64,000 bases of DNA from Halomonas sp. CH40 (GTDB lineage: Bacteria > Pseudomonadota > Gammaproteobacteria > Pseudomonadales > Halomonadaceae), in contig CP112982.1 of assembly GCA_041875495.1 (NCBI GenBank), forward strand, positions 2,356,001-2,420,000, written 5' to 3'. Both the position numbers and the translations under genes were made by a program. Each line of letters opens with the position of its first letter. The stretch's first letter is position 1. Below are positions 1 to 7,797 of this stretch, in pieces. The notes under the pieces were generated by a model. That model searched no databases. It was not told where the DNA came from and worked only from the letters and a program-made list of their open reading frames with translations.

Positions 1-166
1 TATTGAAGAACACACCGATACCAGCCACGGCATGCACAGAACCGAGGTGGTCTGCGCCAAATGTGATGCCCACCTGGGGCACGTCTTCCCGGATGGCCCG
101 ACTGACACCACAGGGCTGCGCTATTGCATTAACTCAGTGGCCGTTGAGTTTCACCCTGGCGAATAA
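1..166 (+). CDS. msrB: Peptide-methionine (R)-S-oxide reductase MsrB, C-terminal part
   Basis: The last 54 codons of a gene cut by the left edge of the window, read in the frame starting at base 2. MsrB reduces the R form of methionine sulfoxide in proteins and needs a catalytic cysteine recycled by thioredoxin. The fragment shows the second zinc-binding CxxC pair (CAKC, about residues 18-21 of the fragment), the conserved GHVFPDGP stretch and the RYCINSVAV motif carrying the catalytic cysteine. It ends with TAA at 164-166. The family identity is clear. Nothing can be said about the N-terminus or any fusion to MsrA. Confidence 0.93.
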   Translation, partial: IEEHTDTSHGMHRTEVVCAKCDAHLGHVFPDGPTDTTGLRYCINSVAVEFHPGE

Positions 167-264
167 CCCCCTACTTCAATAGCACAGCGAATTGTTAGTC
201 CGGCAATGCGAGCGCCTTCTGCTAGAATGGTGGCTCGCTTTTTTTGTGCTCTCAGGAGAAACCC

Positions 265-1221
265 ATGCTCGGCTGGTTCCCCGGTCATATGAACAAGGCG
301 CGCCGCCAGATCAAGGAAGCGCTGCCCGAAATTGACGTTGTTATTGAAGTGCTTGACGCCCGCCTGCCCTATTCCAGCGCCAACCCGATGCTGGCAGAGC
401 TTGCGCGCCACAAGCCGGTGCTGAAAATTCTCTCCCGGGCTGACCTGGCCGACCCTGAGCGCACTCAGCAATGGGTGGCTTTTTTCGATAGCCAGCCCGA
501 CACTCGGGCACTGGCGATCACCACGACCAATAGCCGAGAACTCAAAAGCATCCCGGCGCTTTGCCATAGCCTGGCAGGCGAAGTACGCGCTGACCGCGAT
601 GTTCGCGTGATGGTGATGGGCATTCCCAATGTGGGCAAATCGACCCTGATCAACGGACTGGCCAAACGCAAGATCGCCAAGACAGGCAATGAACCCGCCG
701 TCACCAAGCGCCAGCAGAAAGTTCGCATTGATGGCCGGGTGGCGCTGGTTGATACGCCCGGGGTGCTATGGCCCAAGATTGAAGATCAGGCCAGTGCTTA
801 CCGACTGGCGGCCAGCGGTGCCATCCGCGATACTGCCATTGAATATACGGATGTGGGTATTGTGGCCTGCGCTGAACTGGCAAAACGCTACCCCGAGGCA
901 CTGAAAAGCCGCTACAAGCTTTCTTCCCTGCCTGCCTATGAAGCACTACAGAGCACTCATAACGTTGAGACTGATGGCCCTGAGCGTCCTGACTTTCTGG
1001 CCCTGGCCGGCTTTGATGGCCATGCCATTCTCAAGCAGATTGCCAGCCGCCGCGGCGGCCTGAGAGCCGGTGGCGAGGTTGACCTTCACCGCGGTGCAGA
1101 AGTGCTGCTGCATGAGCTAAGAGATGGCAAACTTGGCCGCATCACACTGGAAACGCCTGACGACATCCCTGCCCCGGTAGAAGAAACAGACGATAACGAC
1201 GCTTATTGGAAGACATCATGA
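265..1221 (+). CDS. ylqF: YlqF/RbgA-family circularly permuted GTPase
   Basis: Probable ribosome-assembly GTPase of the YlqF/RbgA family, 318 residues from ATG 265. An upstream in-frame TTG at 244 would add seven residues, but the AGGAG at 254-258 is correctly spaced for ATG 265. The G motifs are circularly permuted as in this family. The G4-like SRAD lies near residues 57-60, ahead of the P-loop GIPNVGKST (about 119-127) and the G3 DTPG (about 163-166). The N-terminal WFPGHM signature is typical. In Firmicutes the homologue assists 50S maturation, but the role in gammaproteobacteria is less well defined. The stop overlaps the alaA start (ATGA), so the two genes are probably translationally coupled. 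Confidence 0.9.
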   Translation: MLGWFPGHMNKARRQIKEALPEIDVVIEVLDARLPYSSANPMLAELARHKPVLKILSRADLADPERTQQWVAFFDSQPDTRALAITTTNSRELKSIPALCHSLAGEVRADRDVRVMVMGIPNVGKSTLINGLAKRKIAKTGNEPAVTKRQQKVRIDGRVALVDTPGVLWPKIEDQASAYRLAASGAIRDTAIEYTDVGIVACAELAKRYPEALKSRYKLSSLPAYEALQSTHNVETDGPERPDFLALAGFDGHAILKQIASRRGGLRAGGEVDLHRGAEVLLHELRDGKLGRITLETPDDIPAPVEETDDNDAYWKTS

Positions 1222-2465
1222 CGATAACAAAGAGCTCTGAAACGCCCGTGCTACGCAAGTCACACAAGCTCGACAGCGTCTGCTACGACATCCGTGGGCC
1301 GGTGCTGGATCACGCCAAGCGCCTGGAAGAAGAAGGCCAGCGCATCCTGAAGCTGAATATTGGCAACCCGGCCCCCTTTGGCTTCGAGGCGCCGGAAGAA
1401 ATTCTGCAGGATGTGATGCGTAACCTGCCGACAGCCCAGGGCTACTGCGATTCCAAGGGGCTGTATTCTGCCCGCAAGGCCGTCATGCAGGAATGCCAGC
1501 GCAAGCAGATACCCGGCGTGGGCATTGAAGATATCTATATCGGCAACGGGGTTTCCGAGCTGATCGTGATGGCCATGCAGGCGCTACTGAATGACGGCGA
1601 TGAGGTGCTGATTCCTGCGCCGGACTACCCGCTGTGGACAGCCGCCGCCAACCTTTCCGGCGGCCGCGCCGTACATTATCTGTGCGACGAACAGGCAGAG
1701 TGGGCACCCGCCATGGACGACATTCGCGCCAAGGTGACCAGCCATACCCGGGCTATCGTGCTGATCAACCCCAACAACCCGACCGGGGCCGTCTATCCGC
1801 CGGAGGTCATTCGCGAAGTGCTGGCGATTGCCCATCAACACAATCTGGTAGTGTTCTCCGATGAGATCTACGACAAGATTCTGTATGACGGCGTCGAACA
1901 CACCGCTACAGGCGCACTCGCCGAGGATGATCAGTTGGTCATCACCATGAACGGGCTATCAAAAAGCTACCGCTGTGCCGGTTTCCGTTCAGGCTGGATG
2001 ACGATTTCCGGTGGCCTTGCCAAGCAGCGTTCCAGCGACTTCATTCAGGGGCTGACCATGCTGGCCTCAATGCGTCTGTGCGCCAATGTACCGGCCCAAC
2101 ACGCCATTCAGACGGCCCTGGGCGGCTATCAATCAATCAACGATCTGATTCTGCCCGGCGGGCGCCTGCTGGCTCAGCGGGATATTACCTATGACAAGCT
2201 GAATGCCATTCCTGGGGTCAGCTGCGTCAAGCCCAAGGGTGCTCTCTACGCCTTTCCGAAACTCGACCCTGGTGTATTTAATATCCAGGACGATCAAAAA
2301 ATGGTGCTTGATCTGCTGTTACAGGAGAAAATCCTGCTGGTTCAGGGAACGGCCTTTAACTGGCCGGACCCGGATCATGTGCGTATCGTCACCTTGCCCT
2401 GGGCAGATCAACTGGGCAATGCGCTGGATCGCTTTGCTGATTTTCTATCTCGCTACCGTCAATAG
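1218..2465 (+). CDS. alaA: Alanine-synthesising PLP aminotransferase AlaA
   Basis: Class I/II fold-type I aminotransferase, 415 residues from ATG 1218, overlapping the preceding GTPase stop by four bases. AlaA makes alanine from pyruvate with glutamate as amino donor. The sequence shows the N-terminal YDIRGPVL segment, LNIGNPAPFGF, the NPNNPTGA substrate/PLP loop, the SDEIYDKI region and the PLP-lysine motif NGLSKSYRCAGFRSGW (lysine near residue 250). This combination is closest to AlaA rather than to aspartate or aromatic aminotransferases. An in-frame TTG at 1206 is less likely. Substrate preference is inferred from family resemblance only. Confidence 0.88.
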   Translation: MTITKSSETPVLRKSHKLDSVCYDIRGPVLDHAKRLEEEGQRILKLNIGNPAPFGFEAPEEILQDVMRNLPTAQGYCDSKGLYSARKAVMQECQRKQIPGVGIEDIYIGNGVSELIVMAMQALLNDGDEVLIPAPDYPLWTAAANLSGGRAVHYLCDEQAEWAPAMDDIRAKVTSHTRAIVLINPNNPTGAVYPPEVIREVLAIAHQHNLVVFSDEIYDKILYDGVEHTATGALAEDDQLVITMNGLSKSYRCAGFRSGWMTISGGLAKQRSSDFIQGLTMLASMRLCANVPAQHAIQTALGGYQSINDLILPGGRLLAQRDITYDKLNAIPGVSCVKPKGALYAFPKLDPGVFNIQDDQKMVLDLLLQEKILLVQGTAFNWPDPDHVRIVTLPWADQLGNALDRFADFLSRYRQ

Positions 2466-2596
2466 GCTTGAGCTGCAAAAGCCGTTAAACATTATTAACT
2501 AACAAAATGCGGGTGGAGATTTGAAACCTCATCGTCTCTCCCCCATCTAAGCGATATCTCAGGGCCTGTTTCTTATCTCATCAAGGAGATCCCCAA

Positions 2597-3502
2597 ATGC
2601 TGCGAATCGTGTTGTTTTTAGCCACCAACCTGGCCGTCGTGCTGGTCGCCAGCCTGACATTGCGCCTGTTCGGTGTAGAAGGCTATTTACGTAGCCAGGG
2701 CATCAACTTCACCAGTTTGCTGCTGTTCTGTTTCATCATCGGTATGGCCGGGTCGGTGATATCGCTATTGATATCCAAGTGGATGGCCAAGCGCTCAACC
2801 GGCACGGTCATTATCGAAAAACCCTCCAACGCCACCGAGCAATGGCTGGTCGATACGGTGGCCGAACTGGCCCGTGATGCCGGCATCAAAACGCCGGAAG
2901 TGGGTATCTTCCCGGCCCAGCAGTCCAATGCCTTTGCCACCGGCTGGAAAAAGGACGACGCCCTGGTGGCGGTTTCAGCCGGGCTACTTAACCGCATGAA
3001 ACCTGAAGAAGTGCGCGCCGTTCTGGCCCACGAGATTGGCCACGTGGCCAATGGTGACATGGTCACGTTGGCGCTGGTACAAGGCGTGGTTAACACCTTT
3101 GTGATGTTCTTTGCCCGCGTAGTGGCCCACCTGATTGATGGCTTCCTGAAAAGCCGCACAGATGGCGAAGGCGGCCTGGGCTTTATGGGCTATTTTGCTG
3201 TCGTCATGGTAGCCGAGATTATTTTCGGAATTGCCGCATCGGCCATTGTGGCCTGGTTCTCTCGTTTCCGTGAATACCGTGCCGATGAAGCAGGCGCACG
3301 GCTGGCGGGCACGGGTGCTATGGTCAGCGCCCTGGCAAGGCTGAAATCCGAAACTGAGCTACCCGACCAGATGCCCGACACCCTGCGCGCCATGGCCATC
3401 ACCAAGGGCCAGACACGCTCGCTTGTCGAGCGTCTGTTTGCCAGCCACCCGCCGCTGGATGACCGCATTCGCGCCCTGCAGGAAGCTTCCTACCGTCAAT
3501 GA
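2597..3502 (+). CDS. htpX: Membrane zinc metalloprotease HtpX
   Basis: Inner-membrane M48 protease of 301 residues that takes part in quality control of membrane proteins, usually with FtsH. There are two N-terminal hydrophobic segments (about 1-22 and 37-58). The zinc motif HEIGH has ligands near H145 and H149 and catalytic E146. Two further hydrophobic stretches follow (about 155-180 and 193-222), and the third ligand lies in the [10 protein letters not shown] motif (E226). A strong Shine-Dalgarno AAGGAG precedes ATG 2597. It is separated from alaA by 131 bases and followed by a hairpin terminator, so it is probably monocistronic. Length is normal for the family. Confidence 0.96.
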   Translation: MLRIVLFLATNLAVVLVASLTLRLFGVEGYLRSQGINFTSLLLFCFIIGMAGSVISLLISKWMAKRSTGTVIIEKPSNATEQWLVDTVAELARDAGIKTPEVGIFPAQQSNAFATGWKKDDALVAVSAGLLNRMKPEEVRAVLAHEIGHVANGDMVTLALVQGVVNTFVMFFARVVAHLIDGFLKSRTDGEGGLGFMGYFAVVMVAEIIFGIAASAIVAWFSRFREYRADEAGARLAGTGAMVSALARLKSETELPDQMPDTLRAMAITKGQTRSLVERLFASHPPLDDRIRALQEASYRQ

Positions 3503-3530
3503 TTCACGCTTCTGAGTGACGTTACAACAA

Positions 3531-3556
3531 CGCCCACCCATTGAGGTGGGCGTTTT
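3531..3556 (+). terminator. Rho-independent terminator after htpX
   Basis: Stem CGCCCACC / GGTGGGCG with a short loop, followed by TTTTCTT. It lies 28 bases after the htpX stop. Confidence 0.85.
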
Positions 3557-3613
3557 CTTGATGGAACGTCAGGCATAGCGACCAGCACTTCCACCTGAGC
3601 GCCGCTGCGTCTA

Positions 3614-3875
3614 GGGTCTATTGACGTTTCCTCACGGCCGCGACAGAGGCCCTTTTGGTGCAGAGCAAGGCGTGAGGAGCGTGGTTGGGTGGTTCCCAAT
3701 TAGCGACGAGCAACGCAGGGCTGTGCCAAAAGGGCTCTGTCCCTTCGGGTTGCGCGCCAAAGGACGCCATGCGGCGTTGCGCCACTCGGTAAGGGCACCA
3801 ATTGCCGTCGTGTCGCGCCTTGCCTGACGCCCTTTGGCGCAGCAACGCGGTTCGCGATGAAACGTCAACAGACCC
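3614..3875. mobile_element. 262-bp MITE-like non-coding element with terminal inverted repeats and TA flanks
   Basis: The two ends read GGGTCTATTGACGTTTC (3614-3630) and, inverted, GAAACGTCAACAGACCC (3859-3875), matching at 16 of 17 positions. The dinucleotide TA stands immediately outside both ends (3612-3613 and 3876-3877). There is no convincing gene inside. The interior contains further inverted copies of a CCCTTTTGG-type motif, suggesting a strongly folded element. TA duplication and short inverted ends fit a MITE mobilised by an IS630/Tc1-like or IS5-group transposase. The mobilising family is not established here. Confidence 0.75.
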
Positions 3876-3878
3876 TAA

Positions 3879-5435
3879 CCCGAATTTCTCATAGGGTATA
3901 AAAGAAAGCGGCTGAAAATGTTAAAGTTTCAGGACCTTACACCAAAAACCAACATCAACAGCCGCTTCCAAAATGGTACCTGAAAAACTGACCTTCTCGC
4001 CACTCTCACGCCGCCAGATTGAAGCCGATTTCTCCGGTGGCCACATTACCTCCGATGCTGGGTTGCTTCTGCTTCGTGAAATCGACAAACAACATCGCCT
4101 GACGCGCCGTTTGGCATCGGTACTGCATGATCCTCGGGCACCGGAGCAGATTCGCCACAAACTCGACACCCTGGTTCGTCAGCGGGTGTTCGGTGTCGCC
4201 GCTGGCTACGAAGATTTTAACGACCATGAAGCCCTGCGCTATGATCAGGCCCTTCAGACGGCACTGGATGAAAATGAGGTGCTGGCGGGCAAGTCAACGC
4301 TGTCCCGGATAGAGCAGAACGCTGATCGACAAGCGATAGTGAAGGCCCATGAGCTACTCTGGCATCACTTCATCGAGCAGCATGACGAACCACCCAAAGA
4401 GATTGTGCTGGACTTTGATGGCACTGATATTCCCGTGCATGGCGACCAACCCGGCAAGTTCTTTAACCGCTATTACAATCACCATTGCTACTTCCCACTG
4501 TATGTCTTCTGTGGCCACCATCTGCTGGTGAGCTATCTGCGCACCAGTGACCGCAGCGACAGCCGCCACAGCTGGGCCATCCTCGCCCTACTTGTCCGCT
4601 TTATCCGTCAATACTGGCCCGACACCCGCATTGTATTACGCGGCGATAGCCATTTTTGTCGCCCCCGGATGCTGAACTGGTGCGATCGGCATCACGTCGA
4701 CTACATCGTGGGTATTGGCAAGAACAGTCGGCTGCTCAAGGAAGTGGACGTTCCCATGATGCTGGTACGCAAGACCCAGTGGCAGGTAGGAGGGAAAGTG
4801 GCAGAGACGTTCCGCTTCCAATATCAAGCGCACTCTTGGAAGTACCCGCGCTGGGTGGTGGCCCGCCTGGAAGAAGGCGAGCTTGGCTCCAATCCCCGGT
4901 TTATCGTCAGTTCCCGTTACGACGATGGCTTCAAGCTTTACTACGAGCAGTACTGTGCTCGGGGCGACATGGAGAACCGAATCAAGGATCAACAACTGAG
5001 CTTGTTTGCTGACCGCACGTCCAGCACGCACTGGTGGGCTAATCAATGGCGGCTGATCTTATCAGGCTTTGCCTATACGCTGTTCGAGCGGTTACGGGCT
5101 TACCTGAAGAACACGCCCTTCGCACGCATGAGCCCAAGTAGCCTCAGGCTCAAACTCATCAAGGTGGGCGCGGTTATCATCCGCAATACGCGCCGAGTCC
5201 GAGTACTCATGAGTGACAGCTATCCCTATAAAACGGCGCTATCCGATCTCGTCAGACAGTTGGTGCCGAACTGAATGCTCGGGCGCCCCCGGCCCGATGC
5301 AATGGGGGGAAGGGGGAAGTGTGCCTGAATGACGGAAAATGGTTAAAAAGTAGGCTATTTAAGCCGTGCCAATAGGTGTTTAGCGGCACGACATCCTGAG
5401 TGCGGTGCTGGCTGAGGTGCTATGAGAAATCCGGG
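3879..5435 (+). mobile_element. Complete IS1380-family insertion sequence (1557 bp)
   Basis: The terminal inverted repeats are CCCGAATTTCTCATAG (3879-3894) and CTATGAGAAATCCGGG (5420-5435), which match at 15 of 16 positions when one is inverted. Both ends are flanked by the same 4-bp target duplication CTAA (3875-3878 and 5436-5439), the length usual for IS1380. The single transposase frame is intact. The perfect duplication and open frame suggest a fairly recent insertion. The left target copy overlaps the last base and TA flank of the neighbouring MITE-like element, so the IS landed exactly at that element's right border. Confidence 0.93.
3973..5274 (+). CDS. IS1380-family DDE transposase
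   Basis: A 433-residue transposase spanning most of the insertion sequence. The N-terminus carries the family-typical run FSGGHITSDAGLLLLRE (about 20-36). Candidate acidic catalytic residues are in VLDFDGTDIPVHG (aspartates at 147-152), VLRGDSHF (D225) and CARGDMENRIKD (E334). The C-terminal part has the W-rich NQWRLILSGFAY segment. The frame has no internal stop, so the protein may be active. The start ATG 3973 lies about 94 bases inside the left end. Confidence 0.94.
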   Translation: MVPEKLTFSPLSRRQIEADFSGGHITSDAGLLLLREIDKQHRLTRRLASVLHDPRAPEQIRHKLDTLVRQRVFGVAAGYEDFNDHEALRYDQALQTALDENEVLAGKSTLSRIEQNADRQAIVKAHELLWHHFIEQHDEPPKEIVLDFDGTDIPVHGDQPGKFFNRYYNHHCYFPLYVFCGHHLLVSYLRTSDRSDSRHSWAILALLVRFIRQYWPDTRIVLRGDSHFCRPRMLNWCDRHHVDYIVGIGKNSRLLKEVDVPMMLVRKTQWQVGGKVAETFRFQYQAHSWKYPRWVVARLEEGELGSNPRFIVSSRYDDGFKLYYEQYCARGDMENRIKDQQLSLFADRTSSTHWWANQWRLILSGFAYTLFERLRAYLKNTPFARMSPSSLRLKLIKVGAVIIRNTRRVRVLMSDSYPYKTALSDLVRQLVPN

Positions 5436-5596
5436 CTAAGGCTCCGTGTGAGCTTGCGTGAATATTTGAGCTACATTAACCTCTACTTTAATAGTACGCT
5501 AAATACAGAAGTTCTTTCTTCGCTGCGTTTTGATGTGACAGAAGTAGGTACACAGTGACGTATATGCAACACCTTGGTTAAAACAGGAGCAAAACC

Positions 5597-5800
5597 ATGC
5601 AATCTCACTACAAAATGCCTCGCATCGTGCTTGCAGCAGGTAGTGTCATGGAGGTTTGGCCGGTTGGCGATTATTCACAGCACATGCCAAAAGGTACTGC
5701 TCAGGATCGGATTGGCCAACATTGGGTAAATGCTGGATCCCATTTATGTAAAGCGGTCAGCGATTATCAGAAGCAGGCCAAACATGCCGAAACAAACTGA
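5597..5800 (+). CDS. Small hypothetical protein (67 aa)
   Basis: A short open frame with a good AGGAG ribosome binding site (5585-5589) eight bases before ATG 5597. I do not recognise the product. It is basic-to-neutral, with no obvious membrane segment or signal peptide, and ends in a lysine- and alanine-rich tail. About 160 bases separate it from the right end of the IS1380 element, which may have displaced its original upstream region. It overlaps the next small frame by 17 bases, suggesting a two-gene unit. It is more credible than background because of its ribosome binding site and isolated position. Confidence 0.55.
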   Translation: MQSHYKMPRIVLAAGSVMEVWPVGDYSQHMPKGTAQDRIGQHWVNAGSHLCKAVSDYQKQAKHAETN

Positions 5801-5945
5801 ACAGGATGATACGGCAGATAATAGCGCCGCCTCTGATAGGCATGTTGAGTTAACAGAGGGAAAGCTTGAACCTGGCTCTGAGATTGAACTGCTTATCCAT
5901 AAACTTGAGAGTGGCAGTCTGACGCATGAGCAACAACAAGAATAG
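5784..5945 (+). CDS. Small acidic hypothetical protein (53 aa)
   Basis: The open frame starts at ATG 5784 inside the end of the preceding small gene and ends at 5945. The product is rich in Glu, Gln, Asp and Ser with few hydrophobics. A central helix-like stretch (EIELLIHKLESG) suggests a small soluble or regulatory protein. Only a weak AAGCAGG precedes the start. An in-frame ATG at 5730 would add 18 residues but lies deep inside the upstream gene. I do not recognise the family. Confidence 0.45.
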   Translation: MPKQTEQDDTADNSAASDRHVELTEGKLEPGSEIELLIHKLESGSLTHEQQQE

Positions 5946-5961
5946 GCTTATTAAGCAGCCC

Positions 5962-7098
5962 CTAGACCCCAAAACCAGCGGCGCCCAGCCCAGGGGCCAG
6001 TGAGCTGGCGTCATCACACAGGCGCACCTTGAGGGTGGCGAACTCGCGCCGCAAGGGGTAATCAGCGCGGCAGCGATCAAAGGCGTTGCCAATCGCTTGG
6101 TGTTGCATCTCCCGCGCCAAGCGGTCGTGATCGCGGCGCGGGTCGTAAACCGCTCGCATGCACAGCCGTAGAGCGTCTTCGCTGGGTATGGCCTGTTGCA
6201 AGGTTAGTTCGCCAAGCGCTGGTGGCGGGCAGATATCGGCCAGCGTCAACGGGCTTTGGCGACCCAAATGCCAGGCCAGGGCATGATGAATCATCAGGCT
6301 CCCGCGCAGCTTGCCATCCAGGCTGTAGCCCGCTACATGGGGTGTTGCTAGAGCGGCTAACGCATGTAATTGTGGATCAATCTCCGGTTCGTTTTCCCAT
6401 ACGTCGAGCACAGCAGTAAGATCCGCCTGCTGGGTCAAGCGTTCCGCCAGGGCGGCGCTATCCATACAGTCACCGCGCCCGGCGTTCACCACTATGCTGC
6501 CTGGTTTGAGCGCATGGATCTCTGCGGCTCCCAGCAGATGGCGCGTCCTGTAAGGGCCTTCCGTGACCAGCGGGGTATGCAGGCAGAGCACATCACAGTG
6601 GCTGATCAGCGTTTGCAGACTTTCAAAGCCTGCGCTGCCTTCCTGGGCCGCTCGCGGCGGGTCACAGGCCAATACCTCGACACCTAGCGCCTGCAAGCGA
6701 GCCTGCAGGCGGCTGCCCACGTTACCCACGCCAACAACTCCCACGCAGCGCTGGGTTAATGACCACCCTTGGCGCTCAGCAAGGGTTAACAGGCTGGCCA
6801 GCACGTAATCCACCACCGCCTCGGCGTTACACCCAGGAGCGCTGGCAAATGCAATCTCACGTGCTTTCAGGTAGGCGGTATCAATATGATCGGTGCCTAT
6901 GGTGCAGGTGCCCACAAAGCGCACCGGGCTATCTGCCAGTAGTGCTTGATTGACCTGGGTCACCGAGCGCACCACAAGGGCATCGGCATCCTTTAGATGC
7001 CGGGCGGTAATCTCGCGGCCCGGCAGGCGGAGCACGTCGCCAAGCGCAGCAAAGCAGGCCTCACTGGCAGGGATATTGGCATCAACGACAAGTTTCAT
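5962..7098 (-). CDS. pdxB: Erythronate-4-phosphate dehydrogenase PdxB
   Basis: NAD-dependent 2-hydroxyacid dehydrogenase of about 379 residues that oxidises 4-phosphoerythronate in the DXP-dependent pyridoxal phosphate pathway. The start at 7098 gives the typical N-terminus MKLVVDANIPASE; in-frame starts at 7110 and 7158 are possible. Visible are the GTCTIGTDHID loop, the Rossmann motif VGVVGVGNVGSRL, the catalytic arginine in NAGRGD, the glutamate in VWENEPEID and the histidine in ATPHVAGYS. The C-terminal dimerisation domain distinguishes PdxB from SerA and related dehydrogenases. It has no gene directly upstream on its strand. Confidence 0.94.
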   Translation of the reverse strand: MKLVVDANIPASEACFAALGDVLRLPGREITARHLKDADALVVRSVTQVNQALLADSPVRFVGTCTIGTDHIDTAYLKAREIAFASAPGCNAEAVVDYVLASLLTLAERQGWSLTQRCVGVVGVGNVGSRLQARLQALGVEVLACDPPRAAQEGSAGFESLQTLISHCDVLCLHTPLVTEGPYRTRHLLGAAEIHALKPGSIVVNAGRGDCMDSAALAERLTQQADLTAVLDVWENEPEIDPQLHALAALATPHVAGYSLDGKLRGSLMIHHALAWHLGRQSPLTLADICPPPALGELTLQQAIPSEDALRLCMRAVYDPRRDHDRLAREMQHQAIGNAFDRCRADYPLRREFATLKVRLCDDASSLAPGLGAAGFGV

Positions 7099-7183
7099 AG
7101 CGTTTTTCATCTTGGGCTTTACAATGGGCGCTCGGCTGCGCAAGGCACCGGCAGACAACGCGCAATCAACAAGAGGACAAGGT

Positions 7184-7465
7184 GTGATCGTACGCTGGGA
7201 AACCGACCATGACTATGTGCTGGTGCATATTCATCAGGATATGTTTGGCGACTGGATCTTCAGCCGCGCCTGGGGGCAGATTGGCACCCAGTTCGGCGGC
7301 CTTAAACACCAATTGGCAGAAAGCCGCGAACAGGCCCGGATGTGGCTGGACGACGAGAGCACCATTCAGTCCTCGCGTGGCTTTCGCAAGGTGCTGGATG
7401 TGGACGATGACTCCCCGGAAGGCCAGGAAGCCATGCGCCAGCTCTCACTGCTGGATGCCCTCTAG
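7184..7465 (+). CDS. Small WGR-like domain protein (93 aa)
   Basis: Starts at GTG 7184 with AGAGGA about seven bases upstream; the frame is open further upstream but overlaps pdxB. The product matches the pattern of a stand-alone WGR-type domain: an RWE opening, the HIHQDMFGDWIFSRAWGQIG core with paired tryptophans, then a basic/acidic helical tail. WGR domains bind nucleic acid ends in PARP-family and bacterial proteins, but the role of this short version is unknown. Its last four bases overlap the convergent glutaredoxin-like gene. It is divergent from pdxB. Confidence 0.7.
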   Translation: MIVRWETDHDYVLVHIHQDMFGDWIFSRAWGQIGTQFGGLKHQLAESREQARMWLDDESTIQSSRGFRKVLDVDDDSPEGQEAMRQLSLLDAL

Positions 7466-7797
7466 CCAAGATAGCGGCGGCCATTGTGGGTATAAGCAAG
7501 TTTGGCGGGTTCTGGCTCAGGCGGCGACGTCAATGCCTGCAGTGCTGCCTGGTCGAGCCAACCACGCGCTTCAAGCCAGGCGGCTAGCCGCTCGACATCA
7601 AAGCCTCGATCCAGCTCCTTGCCCTCGGCATCTGCCAGCACCGGGATGCGCTGGGCATAGCGCGCCATCAAGCTATCGTCGCTGCTGATCTCAACCGCTG
7701 TCAGCACCACTGCCTGGTTGGCCAGCTGGCGCACCAGGGCCTCCAGCTGCTCGCACAGATGGCACCCCAAGGTTGTGTAAAGCGTCAACGCAATCAT
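7462..7797 (-). CDS. Glutaredoxin-family (DUF836-type) thioredoxin-fold protein
   Basis: A 111-residue thioredoxin-fold protein. The N-terminus LTLYTTLGCHLCEQLEAL carries a CxxC redox motif (Cys 12 and Cys 15), followed by the conserved RIPVL cis-proline segment. This fits the glutaredoxin-like DUF836 family. The start overlaps the rlmKL stop by four bases (ATGA), so the two genes are cotranscribed and translationally coupled. The target of the redox activity cannot be read from the sequence. Confidence 0.8.
   Translation of the reverse strand: MIALTLYTTLGCHLCEQLEALVRQLANQAVVLTAVEISSDDSLMARYAQRIPVLADAEGKELDRGFDVERLAAWLEARGWLDQAALQALTSPPEPEPAKLAYTHNGRRYLG

Noticed and set aside
3621-3868. Short open frames inside the MITE-like element
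   Set aside because: They occur on both strands as a result of the palindromic sequence, without ribosome binding sites or known motifs.
7098-7158. A longer PdxB start at 7158
   Set aside because: The added 20 residues are basic and not part of the conserved domain. The canonical MKLVVDANIP begins at 7098.
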